Source of the DNA: Bordetella genomosp. 9
GTDB taxonomy: Bacteria > Pseudomonadota > Gammaproteobacteria > Burkholderiales > Burkholderiaceae_B
Length of the DNA: 64,000 nt
Direction of reading: 5' to 3'
Assembly: GCF_002119725.1 (NCBI RefSeq)
Contig: NZ_CP021109.1
Span: 3,348,001 to 3,412,000, forward strand
Within the stretch, counting starts at the first letter, position 1; every line of letters begins with the position of its first letter. Made by a program: the position numbers and the translations under genes. This document shows, in pieces, positions 45,734-54,643 of the stretch. The notes beneath the pieces are model-generated. The model saw only the letters and a list, made by a program, of their open reading frames with translations, was not told where the DNA came from and made no database searches.

Positions 45734-46576
45734 TCAGGCGGATTTGACGGTGGCGCCGTCGCCACCCACCGTGATCTCGCGAACGGGCACGGGCGGACGC
45801 AATCCCGCCGCATCCAGCGCCACACGCGTCTTGTGCAGCAGGTCCCAGCGGAACTCCCAATAGCGCGCGGATTCCGCCCACACGCGCACATTGACCAGCA
45901 CCACGTTGTCGCGGTACTCGAATACGCGCACGTCCGGAGCGGGGGTTTGCAGGGCGAGCGGATGGTTATTGACGACCTCGCGCAAGGTCGCCATGGCGCG
46001 GTCCAGGTCATCGCCATAGCGGATGCCCACGGCCATATCGAAGCGGCGTGTTGCGTTGCGGCTGTAGTTGGTGATCGTGGCATTCCACACGGTGCTGTTG
46101 GGCAGCGTCACATGGATGCCGTCGCCTTGCACCAGCCGGGTCAGGAACAGACCGACCTCCTCCACCGTGCCTTCGGCGCCCGAGCTGAGCGCCACATACT
46201 CGCCGGCGCGGATGGGCCGCAGGATAAGCAGCATGATGCCAGCGGCAATGTTCTGCAGGGTGCCCTGCAACGCCAGACCGACGGCCAGCCCCGCCGCGCC
46301 GAGCACGGCGATGATGCTCGCCGTCTGCACGCCGAACTGCGCCAGGACCGCGATAAGCGTAAAAACGCGCACCGCCCATACGACGGTGGTGCAGAACATG
46401 GGAACGATGGTGCGATCGATGCGGTTGGACCGCTCCGCCACGCGCCGCACCCAGCGTCCGAGCAGGCCGGCGGCCCACCATCCGATGCCGAGTATCAGCA
46501 CGCCCCACAGCAGATTGAGCGCGATGTCTATCGCGGCGGGAATCATCGCGGCGAAGCCGTTCAGCGTTGCGTCCAT
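45734..46576 (-). CDS. Small-conductance mechanosensitive channel (MscS family)
   Basis: A 280-residue inner-membrane channel that opens under membrane tension to release solutes during osmotic downshift. Three helices are followed by the pore helix (VLGAAGLAVGLALQGTLQNIAAGIML) and the beta domain starting RPIRAGEYV, with LPNSTVWNATITNYSRN. This matches E. coli MscS (286 residues) throughout. AAGGAG precedes the ATG. Confidence 0.93.
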   Translation of the reverse strand: MDATLNGFAAMIPAAIDIALNLLWGVLILGIGWWAAGLLGRWVRRVAERSNRIDRTIVPMFCTTVVWAVRVFTLIAVLAQFGVQTASIIAVLGAAGLAVGLALQGTLQNIAAGIMLLILRPIRAGEYVALSSGAEGTVEEVGLFLTRLVQGDGIHVTLPNSTVWNATITNYSRNATRRFDMAVGIRYGDDLDRAMATLREVVNNHPLALQTPAPDVRVFEYRDNVVLVNVRVWAESARYWEFRWDLLHKTRVALDAAGLRPPVPVREITVGGDGATVKSA

Positions 46577-46645
46577 GCATACTCCTTGTGAATCATGGCG
46601 GACGCAGGCCGCCCGCCGAAATGTCGGCGGGAATGTAGCAGAAAC

Positions 46646-47269
46646 CTAACGCTGAGCCCGCAGCAGCGTGCCCTTGCCGAGCGAGGCGATGCGCCGCGGC
46701 GCTCGGCCTTCCCGCCCGGATGTCGTGGGCGCATGCAGCCAGCGGCCCAGTACCCGGCTGATGAAGGGAATCAGCACGAAGGAAAGGATCGGGCTCATCG
46801 TCGTCGTGGTGGCTAGCACCCGCCAGAAGAGAGGCAGCGCCGCCAACTGCTCCTGGAACAGGACGTTGAACAGCAGCAGCGACGGACAGTAGACAAGCCA
46901 GATGCTGAACGCCTGCTTCCAGCGCGGCGGCGCGCTCTTCTGCGGGCCGAACCAGGCGTCCATGCCGGTGGCCCGGTGAACCTGGCTCGCACGCACCAGC
47001 TCGCGGCCGCGCTCCAGCCACATGCGGCGCGGCAAGGACTTCTCCCAGCGCAGCAGGCTGGCCTCGTCATGAAAGCGCAGCACGATCTGATACTGGTCGC
47101 CGCCCTCCGGCGGTTGCAGCACGCCCGACCCGAGGAAACCAGGAAACCCTGCGGCCAGGATTTCGCCTTGGCGCAGCCACGCCAGGAAGTCGCTGTAGCG
47201 CTCCGGCGCGATCTGGCGGGTGATCAGCATGGTGACGGGGGCCGGGGAGGCGGCGGCGGGGACGGGCAT
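46646..47269 (-). CDS. Antibiotic biosynthesis monooxygenase-like protein with membrane helices
   Basis: A 207-residue protein. Residues about 12-105 form an ABM-like ferredoxin fold (VTMLITRQIAPERYSDFLAWL, YQIVLRFHDEASLLRWEKS). Residues about 125-185 form two membrane helices (FSIWLVYCPSLLLFNVLF and TTTMSPILSFVLIPFISRVL). This architecture is common in proteobacteria, but its function is not established. AGGAG precedes ATG 47269. It stands alone between MscS and a divergent FMN reductase gene. Confidence 0.82.
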   Translation of the reverse strand: MPVPAAASPAPVTMLITRQIAPERYSDFLAWLRQGEILAAGFPGFLGSGVLQPPEGGDQYQIVLRFHDEASLLRWEKSLPRRMWLERGRELVRASQVHRATGMDAWFGPQKSAPPRWKQAFSIWLVYCPSLLLFNVLFQEQLAALPLFWRVLATTTTMSPILSFVLIPFISRVLGRWLHAPTTSGREGRAPRRIASLGKGTLLRAQR

Positions 47270-47508
47270 GACGGACTCCTGAAACTTGCCATGGCGTGGC
47301 GTCTTCTTCAAAGCAATAGCCATGCCATGTTTGCTGCACCGCAAGAAAAGCCAGTTCTCCCGCGTCTTCTCTCAAGAAGGCGTTTTTTCACTGCACCGCA
47401 CAAATCACCGGCCTAGTGAAAACCCTCGGTACCCGCACCGTTATGGTGCGCGTTCAACCCGACATCCGACGACGGTAGGATTGAGCCTTTCCCCCACGGA
47501 GTGCAACC

Positions 47509-48057
47509 ATGGACTATCAAATCGCGGTGCTGGTGGGCAGCCTGCGCAAGGCATCGTTCAACCTGCAGCTCGCCCGGGCCCTGGAAAAGCTGATGCCGGC
47601 CCACTTCAAGCTCACGTACGCCGATCTCGACCTGCCAATCTACAACCAGGACCTGGACGACGCCATGCCCCCGTCCGTGCTGGCCTTGAAGGATCTCGTC
47701 CGCAGCTCCCACGCGCTGCTTTTCGTGACCCCGGAACACAATCGCTCCATTCCGGCCGCACTGAAGAACGCCATCGACTGGGCGTCGCGCCCGTACGGGC
47801 AAGGGGTGTGGAAAGGCAAGCCGTGCGGCGTCGTGGGCATTACGCCGGGGACCATGGGAACGTCGATGGCACAGCAGCATCTGCGCAACATCCTCTCGGC
47901 GCAGGGAGTCGCCGCCATGCCGTTGCCCGAAGTGTTCCTGCAGATGAAGGACGGGCTGTTCCAGGCCGACCACACGATCGCCAATGAAAGCACCCGCACG
48001 TTCCTGCAAGGCTGGGTTGACCGCTATGTGGCGTGGGTGGAGAAACTCGCCGTTTGA
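47509..48057 (+). CDS. NADPH-dependent FMN reductase (ChrR/YieF-like)
   Basis: A 182-residue flavodoxin-fold oxidoreductase. The FMN phosphate loop is VLVGSLRKASFNLQLA and the second flavin segment is FVTPEHNRSIPAALKNAIDWAS. Members reduce quinones, azo dyes or chromate with NAD(P)H and can guard against redox stress. CACGGAG precedes the ATG. The substrate in this organism is unknown. Confidence 0.92.
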   Translation: MDYQIAVLVGSLRKASFNLQLARALEKLMPAHFKLTYADLDLPIYNQDLDDAMPPSVLALKDLVRSSHALLFVTPEHNRSIPAALKNAIDWASRPYGQGVWKGKPCGVVGITPGTMGTSMAQQHLRNILSAQGVAAMPLPEVFLQMKDGLFQADHTIANESTRTFLQGWVDRYVAWVEKLAV

Positions 48058-48067
48058 AGATGGGATT

Positions 48068-48138
48068 CCAGGCGTCCCGCCGGCGCCTGGGAAGGAAACC
48101 GATCCGGAGCGGCTGCGAACGGCACGCCGGCTCCGGAT
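48068..48138. other. Two hairpins between convergent genes
   Basis: CCAGGCG (48068-48074) pairs with CGCCTGG (48084-48090), and ATCCGGAGC (48102-48110) pairs with GCTCCGGAT (48130-48138). They lie between the FMN reductase and dodecin stops and may end transcription of one or both, although no U-run follows. Confidence 0.4.
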
Positions 48139-48151
48139 ATCGAACCGGGCT

Positions 48152-48367
48152 TCAGCCGGCTTCCTCGATGCGCATGCCGATTTTCAGGCACACCTGCCAA
48201 TGCGCGACACGTCCTTGCTCGATATGACCGCGCACGCCGGTCACCTCAAACCATTCGATATTGCGCAGCGTGGTCGACGCGCGTTCGATCGCGCGCGAAA
48301 TGGCATCGTCGCTGGACGTGGTCGATGAACCGACCAATTCAATCTGCTTGTACACGTGGTTCGCCAT
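48152..48367 (-). CDS. Dodecin
   Basis: A 71-residue protein of the dodecin family, which forms hollow 12-mers that store flavins or CoA. Recognised by HVYKQIELVGSSTTSSDDAI and WFEVTGVRGHIEQGRVAHWQVCLKIGMR; the Trp is the residue that stacks on the flavin. AGGAG precedes the ATG. Flavin storage fits the nearby FMN reductase, but they are not one operon. Confidence 0.93.
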   Translation of the reverse strand: MANHVYKQIELVGSSTTSSDDAISRAIERASTTLRNIEWFEVTGVRGHIEQGRVAHWQVCLKIGMRIEEAG

Positions 48368-48667
48368 GTGGGTTCTCCTGATGAATGGGCCCGGCGGCCC
48401 GGGTTCACGATGCCGGGTAATGAACGCGCGGCAGGCGCGGCATACGGCAGCCAGGGCATATGGCGCGGCATGTCGCGCCCGCGCCGCGCGGCACGATGGC
48501 CGCAATTGCCGTGCACACGCACGCGGACAGCCATCGGAGACGCCCCGGGCACAAGTGCCGCATCGCCCGGACGGGATGGCGTCGCCGCGATCGCACGGCA
48601 TGGGGTTTGCTGAGCCATCCCGCGATCAACCGGGCCATTCACGGTCCGTTCTTCGATGGAGGTGATC
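48368..48667. other. Divergent promoter region
   Basis: Exactly 300 bases between the dodecin and DUF6496 start codons. It must hold both promoters. I saw no gene, RNA or repeat in it. Confidence 0.4.
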
Positions 48668-49177
48668 ATGCCCGAACGCAAAACCGTCGCGCGAGCGGAG
48701 CGCGACAAGAAGCAAGGGAAATCCGCGTCCACGCAGGCCGGCGAATTCGTCCGCGAGCAGGTCGAACGCGTGCGCGAAGGCAAGCATGGCGTGCGCTCGG
48801 CCAAGCAGGCTGTCGCGATCGGCTTGTCCGAAGCGCGCCGCGCCGGCGTGAAGGTGCCGACCAAATCCAGCGCATCGTCCGCCACCAAGAAGAAAGCCAA
48901 GCAGGATGAGGCCAAGGCGAAAGAAGGCGGCGCCAGGAAATCGGCCAAGCGTTCCGCCGCCTCTACGCGCGCGCTGAAGCGGGAAAGCACGGCCGGCGCA
49001 TCGCACCGCGCCATGGCGAGCCAGGGCCGCAGCGCCGCGCGCAAGCGCACCGCCGCCGACCGCTCGGCCGCCGCGAAGAAGGCTGCCCGCACCAAAGGCG
49101 CCGAAGGACGCTCGGCCGCCGCGAAAAAAGCCGCGCGCACCCGCGCCGCGAACCGCCAGGCCCACGCCCATCATTGA
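48668..49177 (+). CDS. DUF6496 histone-like Lys/Ala-rich protein
   Basis: A 169-residue very basic protein. Residues 1-65 form a conserved DUF6496-type module (VARAERDKKQGKSASTQAGE, then GKHGVRSAKQAVAIGLSEARRAG). The rest is low-complexity Lys/Ala/Arg, with RSAAAKKAART repeated at residues 132-142 and 148-158, like the tail of histone H1. DNA binding or compaction is likely from composition but unproven. GGAGGTG precedes ATG 48668. The next gene starts 17 bases after its stop. Confidence 0.82.
   Translation: MPERKTVARAERDKKQGKSASTQAGEFVREQVERVREGKHGVRSAKQAVAIGLSEARRAGVKVPTKSSASSATKKKAKQDEAKAKEGGARKSAKRSAASTRALKRESTAGASHRAMASQGRSAARKRTAADRSAAAKKAARTKGAEGRSAAAKKAARTRAANRQAHAHH
49061..49141 (+). 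repeat. Internal tandem-like repeat in DUF6496 gene
   Basis: Two 33-base units (49061-49093 and 49109-49141), 48 bases apart, each encode RSAAAKKAART. They lie in the Lys/Ala-rich tail and are prone to slippage or recombination. Confidence 0.7.
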
Positions 49178-49194
49178 GACCGCCGGAGATCCCG

Positions 49195-49938
49195 ATGACC
49201 ACGAACAATGTGAGGCAACTCCTGGACTTTCTGGCGGCGAAGCCCGAACTGGGCCCCGCCAACCTGAATAGCAAGGAACGCTGGGCGTCAGGCGTCGGCG
49301 GCGGCGCGCTGGTTTTGCTCGGTCTTCGCCGCGGCGGGTGGATCGGCGCAGCCGCGGCCCTGGCCGGCGGCGCGCTGCTCAGTCGCGGCGTGTCGGGCCG
49401 CTGCGGCGTCAAGGCGCGACTGGCGAAGACGCCCCAGGAGCGCCACATTGCGGAAGAACAAGGTTGGCAGACGGCCGCCGCGGCGGCGCATCGCGTCGTC
49501 ATCCAGCGCCCCATCGACCATGTCTATGCGTTCTGCAGGGACTTGCGCAACCTGCCGCAGTTCATGCAGCACCTGAAGCGCGTGGATATCGTGGACGACC
49601 GGCACAGCCACTGGACCATCGAAGCGCCTTTGGGCAGGACGCTGGAATGGGACACCGTGGTGACCGAAGAGATTCCCAATACCCGCATCGCCTGGGAATC
49701 TACGCCCGATTCGCCCGTGCGCCACAAGGGGTCGCTGTCCTTCAGCGATGTGGTAGGGCTGGGCACCGAGGTGCAGGCAGTCATTGCCTACGAGCCGCCG
49801 GCGGGCGAATTGGGCCGCATCGTCGCCCGGCTGTGGGGCGACAGTCCGGGCGCGCAGGCGCGCGACGACCTGCTGCGCTTGAAGCGCTTCCTGGAGGCGG
49901 GCCAGGACTACGCGACCGCCAGCGAAGACGGCGACTGA
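49195..49938 (+). CDS. SRPBCC-domain membrane-anchored protein
   Basis: A 247-residue protein. Residues about 30-70 are one or two Gly/Ala-rich membrane helices (GGALVLLGLRRGGWIGAAAAL). Residues about 95-235 form a START/SRPBCC ligand-binding fold (RVVIQRPIDHVYAFCRDLRN, FMQHLKRVDIVDD, AWESTPDSPVRHKGSLSF). The layout resembles polyketide cyclase/dehydrase-like proteins often found with stress genes. ATG 49195 was chosen over a TTG at 49174 because GGAGATC precedes it. The ligand is unknown. Confidence 0.85.
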   Translation: MTTNNVRQLLDFLAAKPELGPANLNSKERWASGVGGGALVLLGLRRGGWIGAAAALAGGALLSRGVSGRCGVKARLAKTPQERHIAEEQGWQTAAAAAHRVVIQRPIDHVYAFCRDLRNLPQFMQHLKRVDIVDDRHSHWTIEAPLGRTLEWDTVVTEEIPNTRIAWESTPDSPVRHKGSLSFSDVVGLGTEVQAVIAYEPPAGELGRIVARLWGDSPGAQARDDLLRLKRFLEAGQDYATASEDGD

Positions 49939-49950
49939 GCGCACGAAGAA

Positions 49951-49980
49951 GGCGGCGGCAGTGCGCGCCACGCCGCCGCC
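49951..49980. other. GC-rich hairpin between convergent genes
   Basis: GGCGGCGGC (49951-49959) pairs with GCCGCCGCC (49972-49980). It lies between the SRPBCC and MFS stops. There is no U-run, so at most it is a weak terminator or transcript-end stabiliser. Confidence 0.4.
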
Positions 49981-49993
49981 GGCGGTAGAGGCG

Positions 49994-51589
49994 CTACGCC
50001 GCCCGCCGGTGTCCGCTGATGGCGGCGCCCGCATCGGCCGGCAAGCGCACGCTGTCGATGATGGCCGCCGCGGCCAGCAAGGCCGTGAACAACAGCGCCA
50101 ATTTGAATTGCAGCGGACCCGGCGCGGCATGCCCATGCCCGCTGATCCATTCCGCCGCGCGCAGCGCCACCGCGCCGAACGCAATGCCCAACCCTGCATT
50201 CATCTGCTGGCATGCGCTGAATAGTGTGGTGGCACCGGTCATGGCCGGTTTGGGGACGTCGGCGAAGCCCAGCGTGTTCAGGGCAGTGAACTGCATGGAC
50301 CGGCACAGGCCGCAGAAAAACAGCAGCGCGGACGTCCACCAGAAAGGAGTGCCGGCGGTGAACGTGGCGCACAGCGCGAAGCCGGCCGCCACCAGCAGGC
50401 CATTGACCACGAGCACGCGGCGAAAGCCGTAGGTGCGCATGACCCAGCCGGTGGCGGGTTTCATGGCGAGATTGCCGGCGAACATCGCGAGCATGAATGA
50501 GCCTGCCTGCACCGGCGACATGCCGAAACCCACCTGGAACATGAGCGGCAGCAGGAACGGCGCGCTGCCGATGGCGATGCGAAACAGGGAACCGCCGTAC
50601 ATGGTGACCGCGAATGTGGGATAGCGCATCGGCGACAGATCGATCAGCGGATGCGCCGTCCGACGCAGATGGCGGACCGAAAGCGCCAGCGCCACCGCAG
50701 CCAGCGCCAGCAGTCCCAGCACCTCGGCGGCATCCGCATCGGGCTTGGCGCACAGATCGACGGCATACATCAGCACGCTGCACCCCGTGCCGGTCAGAAC
50801 GAAACCGGCCACATCGAACGGCCGCGGGCCCCCGGGCGTGCCCCGCACCAGCCGCGCGGTGGCGACGATGGCGGCGATGCCAAGCGGAACGTTCAAGAAG
50901 AAGATCCAGTGCCAGCCGAGCGTGGACGTGATGATGCCGCCCACCAGCGGTCCGATCACCGGTGCGGCCAGGCCCGGCCACGTGATGATGGCGATGGCGC
51001 GCACCAGCTCGTGCTTCGGCGTGACGCGCAGCACGGCAAGACGCCCGACCGGCACCATCATCGCGCCGCCGAGTCCCTGCAACACGCGGGCCGCGGTGAA
51101 TTGGGGCAGCGACTGCGACAGCCCGCACAGTATGGAAGCCACGGTGAACAGCGCCAATGCGCCGCCGAAGACACGCCTGGGTCCGTAGCGATCGGCCACC
51201 CAGCCGCTGACGGGGATGAACACCGCCAGCGCCAGCAGGTACGCGCTCATGCCGATCGACATATCAGCCGGGCGCACCCCGAAGCTGCGCGCCATTTCCG
51301 GCAGCGCGGTGGTGATGATGGTCGCATCCAGCATTTCCATGAAGAACGAGCCGGCGACCAGCCACGCAACGCCGCGGCCGCTGCCCGAATCCGGCGGATC
51401 GCTCGGGTCCTGAAGGGCCGGTCCTTCCGTGCCGCCCTGTCCTTCCCCGCCGCCCTGCGCCGGCCCCGAAGGCGCCGCTGCCGGGTCGCCGGCCTGACCC
51501 GCCGACCCGGCAGCGCGCGCCGCGCCCGGCGTCCCTTCGGATTCCAAATCCACTTCTTCTCCTGTCCCGGCGTTGGCCGCCATGTGCAT
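49994..51589 (-). CDS. DHA2-family MFS drug/metabolite exporter
   Basis: A 531-residue, 14-helix proton antiporter (EmrB/QacA type). Typical motifs are FFMEMLDATIITTALPEMARSF, GWVADRYGPRRVFGGALAL and QGLGGAMMVPVGRLAVLR. A 70-residue Gly/Ala/Pro-rich cytoplasmic N-terminus precedes helix 1. Two starts six bases apart (51589, 51583) are possible. It is divergent from the PLP decarboxylase/ATP-grasp pair with 220 bases between, which suggests it exports their product. No EmrA-like partner is adjacent. Confidence 0.9.
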   Translation of the reverse strand: MHMAANAGTGEEVDLESEGTPGAARAAGSAGQAGDPAAAPSGPAQGGGEGQGGTEGPALQDPSDPPDSGSGRGVAWLVAGSFFMEMLDATIITTALPEMARSFGVRPADMSIGMSAYLLALAVFIPVSGWVADRYGPRRVFGGALALFTVASILCGLSQSLPQFTAARVLQGLGGAMMVPVGRLAVLRVTPKHELVRAIAIITWPGLAAPVIGPLVGGIITSTLGWHWIFFLNVPLGIAAIVATARLVRGTPGGPRPFDVAGFVLTGTGCSVLMYAVDLCAKPDADAAEVLGLLALAAVALALSVRHLRRTAHPLIDLSPMRYPTFAVTMYGGSLFRIAIGSAPFLLPLMFQVGFGMSPVQAGSFMLAMFAGNLAMKPATGWVMRTYGFRRVLVVNGLLVAAGFALCATFTAGTPFWWTSALLFFCGLCRSMQFTALNTLGFADVPKPAMTGATTLFSACQQMNAGLGIAFGAVALRAAEWISGHGHAAPGPLQFKLALLFTALLAAAAIIDSVRLPADAGAAISGHRRAA

Positions 51590-51809
51590 CGATGCGCCGA
51601 TACGGCCCTGCAGGGCCGCGCTTGCACGGCGGAAATTGTAAATTCTCCGCCGCGCCAGACGGCCGCGCGAGGGAAAAGCCGAAAATGGCCCCGAACTCGC
51701 CCGCTTATCCCCGTATCCCGCCTATATCGTTCGCGCGCGGGCAATGGCAACATGCCTGCGGCCCGTCCGCCCGGTCGCGGCCTTGCAGCTTTCTCCATTG
51801 CAGGAACCA

Positions 51810-53366
51810 ATGAATCACCCCGCCGCCGGCCTGCCGGCGCCCGACGGCACGCTCGACCCCGACGACTGGACCGCATTGCGCGCGCAGGGTCATCGCATGC
51901 TCGATGACATGTTCGATTATCTGGCGTCGCTGCGCGAGCGCCCGGTCTGGCAGCCTGCGCCCGAAGCGGTCCGGCATGGGTTCCGGGAGCCGCTTCCGCA
52001 CCAGCCGGCCGGGCTGGAGCAGGCGCACGCGCGTTTCATGCGGGAAATCCTGCCCTACGCCGTCGGCAACGCGCACCCCGGTTTCATGGGCTGGGTGCAC
52101 GGCGGCGGCACGGCCGTCGGCATGCTGGCCGAAACCCTCGCCGCCGGCCTGAACGCCAATCTGGGCGGACGCAACCAGATTCCCTTGGAAGTGGAGCGGC
52201 AAATCGCGCGCTGGATGCGCGAGCTCTTCGGCTTCCCGGAAAGCGCCAGCGGGGTGTTCGTCACAGGCACGTCGATGGCAAACCTGATCGGCGTGCTGGT
52301 CGCGCGCACCGCCACGCTCGGGCCCACTGTCCGCCGCGAAGGGGTCGCATCGCGTCAGTCCAGGCTCACCGCGTATACCTCTTCCTGCGCGCATGGCTGC
52401 ATCGCGCAGGCCATGGACATAGCGGGTCTGGGCGCCGACGCGCTGCGCCGCATACCGGTGGATCGCGATTTCCGCATGGATCCTCGCGCGCTGCGCGCCG
52501 CCATCGCGGCAGACCGCCGCGCCGGCTTCACGCCTTTCCTGATCGCCGGCACGGCGGGAACCGTGGACGTGGGCGCCGTCGATCCGCTCGATACGCTGGC
52601 CAGCATCGCGGCGGAGGAAGGGCTGTGGTTCCATGTGGACGGCGCCTTCGGCGCGCTGGCGATGCTGTCGCCCGAACTGGCGCCCCTTTTGCACGGCATC
52701 GAAAGGGCCGACTCCATCGCCTTCGACTTCCACAAGTGGGGCCAGGTGCCTTATGACGCCGGCTTCATTCTGGTCCGCGATGGCGAACTGCATCGGCAGA
52801 CCTTCGCCGCCGACGTCGCCTACCTGAGCCGCGAAACGCGCGGCCTGGCCGCCGATTCCCCGTGGCCGTGCGACTTCGGGCCGGACCTGTCGCGCGGTTT
52901 CCGGGCGCTGAAGACCTGGTTCACGTTGAAGGTCTACGGCGCCGACCGGCTGGGGGCTGTGATCGCGCGCACCTGCGAGATCGCCCGCCATCTGGCGCGC
53001 CGCGTGCAGACGGAGCCGGCGCTGGAGCTGCTCGCGCCCGTGGCGCTGAACATCGTGTGTTTCCGTTTTCGCGCCGCCGACGCGCAGACCTCCGACCGCC
53101 TCAATGCCGCCATCGCCATCGCCTTGCAGGAGTCGGGCATCGCCGCGCCTTCGACGACGCGCGTCAATGGCGCGCTCGCCATCCGCGCCGCCATCGTGAA
53201 CCATCGCAGCGGCGTCGCGGATGTGGATCGCTTATGCGACGCCGTCATCGAGACCGGCGCCCGGCTGGCCGCGACCGGACACGCGCAATGGGCGACGCGT
53301 TCGATCTCCGACAATCCGTTGCGCGACGCTCTCGATCCCGCCATCCGACAATCCTGCTTTCCATGA
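51810..53366 (+). CDS. Group II pyridoxal-5'-phosphate-dependent decarboxylase
   Basis: A 518-residue PLP enzyme of the aromatic/glutamate decarboxylase superfamily. The N-terminus has the Pro-rich HPGFMGWVHGGG substrate loop. The cofactor Lys309 is in FDFHKWGQVPYDAGF, and the ring-stacking and phosphate residues are in WFHVDGAFGALA. The family removes CO2 from an amino acid to give an amine. AGGAA precedes ATG 51810. The stop overlaps the ATP-grasp start as ATGA. The amino acid substrate (aromatic, acidic or 2,4-diaminobutyrate-like) cannot be read from the motifs I see. Confidence 0.9.
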   Translation: MNHPAAGLPAPDGTLDPDDWTALRAQGHRMLDDMFDYLASLRERPVWQPAPEAVRHGFREPLPHQPAGLEQAHARFMREILPYAVGNAHPGFMGWVHGGGTAVGMLAETLAAGLNANLGGRNQIPLEVERQIARWMRELFGFPESASGVFVTGTSMANLIGVLVARTATLGPTVRREGVASRQSRLTAYTSSCAHGCIAQAMDIAGLGADALRRIPVDRDFRMDPRALRAAIAADRRAGFTPFLIAGTAGTVDVGAVDPLDTLASIAAEEGLWFHVDGAFGALAMLSPELAPLLHGIERADSIAFDFHKWGQVPYDAGFILVRDGELHRQTFAADVAYLSRETRGLAADSPWPCDFGPDLSRGFRALKTWFTLKVYGADRLGAVIARTCEIARHLARRVQTEPALELLAPVALNIVCFRFRAADAQTSDRLNAAIAIALQESGIAAPSTTRVNGALAIRAAIVNHRSGVADVDRLCDAVIETGARLAATGHAQWATRSISDNPLRDALDPAIRQSCFP

Positions 53367-54643
53367 CCGATACGACCCCGGCCTCCGCTCCTTCCCCATC
53401 CGCCGACGCGCCTGCCCCACCCGGCGGCGCGCGCACCCGGTACCCGGAATTGATCGGCAAGGCGCGTCTGATCACCCTGGCCTTCCAGCAAGGCGATCTG
53501 GAGGGGCTGCGCCAGCAGTTGCTGGCCCGCGCGCAACGGGATCCTGGCGACGCCAACGCCGCACTGGACCTGTCCATGACGTTGTTGCTACTGGGGCAGC
53601 GCGATACCGCCCTGGCCCTGCAACGGCATGCCGTCCAGGCGCAGCCCCTGTACCACATGCCGGCGATGGCGCAGCCCGCCGGGCTGCGCCTGCTCGCCCT
53701 GGTGTCCTGCGGCGACTTCCTGGCCAACACACCGCTGGAATTCCTGATCGCCGACTCGGACGTCGACCTGCATCTTCTTTACGTCGGCGATGGCATCCCC
53801 ATGCCGGCGTCGCTGCCTGACCACGACGCCATGATTGTCGCCGTGGGGGAGTCGTCGGCGAACCGCCCGCTTCTGCAGGCCCTGGCCGCTCCGTTGGCGC
53901 AGTGGCACAGACCCGTGCTGAATCGCCCCGAAGCCGTGCTGAAGACGTCGCGCGATGGATTGCGCGCCGCGCTGGCCGGCGCCGAGGGAGTGGTGTCGCC
54001 CGACATCGCGCGCGTGGACCGCGCCACCCTGGAAACGATGGCATCGGGCGGCATCACGCCAGCCGACATCCTTCCCGGCGTGGATTTCCCCGTACTGGTG
54101 CGGCCCGTCGATTCGCACGCCGGCAACGGACTGGCCAGAATGGAACGTGCGCGGGACCTTGAAGACTATCTGGCCGCGGCCGAGGGGGACGATTTCTATC
54201 TGTCCCGCTTCGTCGAATACCGCGGCGCCGACGGCCGCTATCGGAAATACCGGGTGGTGTTGATCGACGGCAAACCTTTCCTGGGGCATCTCGGCATATC
54301 GCCGCGCTGGATGGTGCACTACCTGAACGCCGACATGGCCGCGAACGCCAACAACCGGGCGGAAGAAGCCGAACAAATGCGCACCTTCGATACCGGGTTC
54401 GCGGCGCGCCATGCCCAGGCCTTCGCCGAGATCCACCGCCGCGTGGGCCTGGACTACTTCGTCATGGACTGCGCCGAAACGCAGGATGGCCGCCTGCTGG
54501 TTTTCGAGGGCGACACCTGCGGCGTCATCCATGCCATGGACCCCGAAGACCTCTACCCCTATAAACCCGCTTACATGCGGCGCATCTTCGCCGCGTTCCA
54601 GGCCATGCTGAAACGCAGGGCTGGCCTGGCGCCCGCGCCCTAG
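53363..54643 (+). CDS. TPR-like/ATP-grasp fusion protein, putative ligase
   Basis: A 426-residue protein. Residues about 30-100 form a TPR-like helical unit (AFQQGDLEGLRQQLLARAQ, DANAALDLSMTLLLLGQRD). A linker domain with LRLLALVSCGDFLANTPLEFLI is followed at about 190-410 by a glutathione-synthase/RimK-like ATP-grasp fold: FPVLVRPVDSHAGNGLARM, YRKYRVVLIDGKPFLGH, VMDCAETQDGRLLVFEGDT. The first motif has Arg where many ATP-grasp enzymes use Lys. ATP-grasp enzymes join a carboxylate to an amine. Coupling to a decarboxylase that makes amines suggests an amide product. This is inference; the family has no assigned role that I recognise. Confidence 0.8.
   Translation: MTDTTPASAPSPSADAPAPPGGARTRYPELIGKARLITLAFQQGDLEGLRQQLLARAQRDPGDANAALDLSMTLLLLGQRDTALALQRHAVQAQPLYHMPAMAQPAGLRLLALVSCGDFLANTPLEFLIADSDVDLHLLYVGDGIPMPASLPDHDAMIVAVGESSANRPLLQALAAPLAQWHRPVLNRPEAVLKTSRDGLRAALAGAEGVVSPDIARVDRATLETMASGGITPADILPGVDFPVLVRPVDSHAGNGLARMERARDLEDYLAAAEGDDFYLSRFVEYRGADGRYRKYRVVLIDGKPFLGHLGISPRWMVHYLNADMAANANNRAEEAEQMRTFDTGFAARHAQAFAEIHRRVGLDYFVMDCAETQDGRLLVFEGDTCGVIHAMDPEDLYPYKPAYMRRIFAAFQAMLKRRAGLAPAP

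Noticed and set aside
49061..49141. Repeat units considered as a CRISPR-like or intergenic repeat
   Set aside because: They are codon repeats inside a Lys/Ala-rich protein tail, with only two copies and no spacers.
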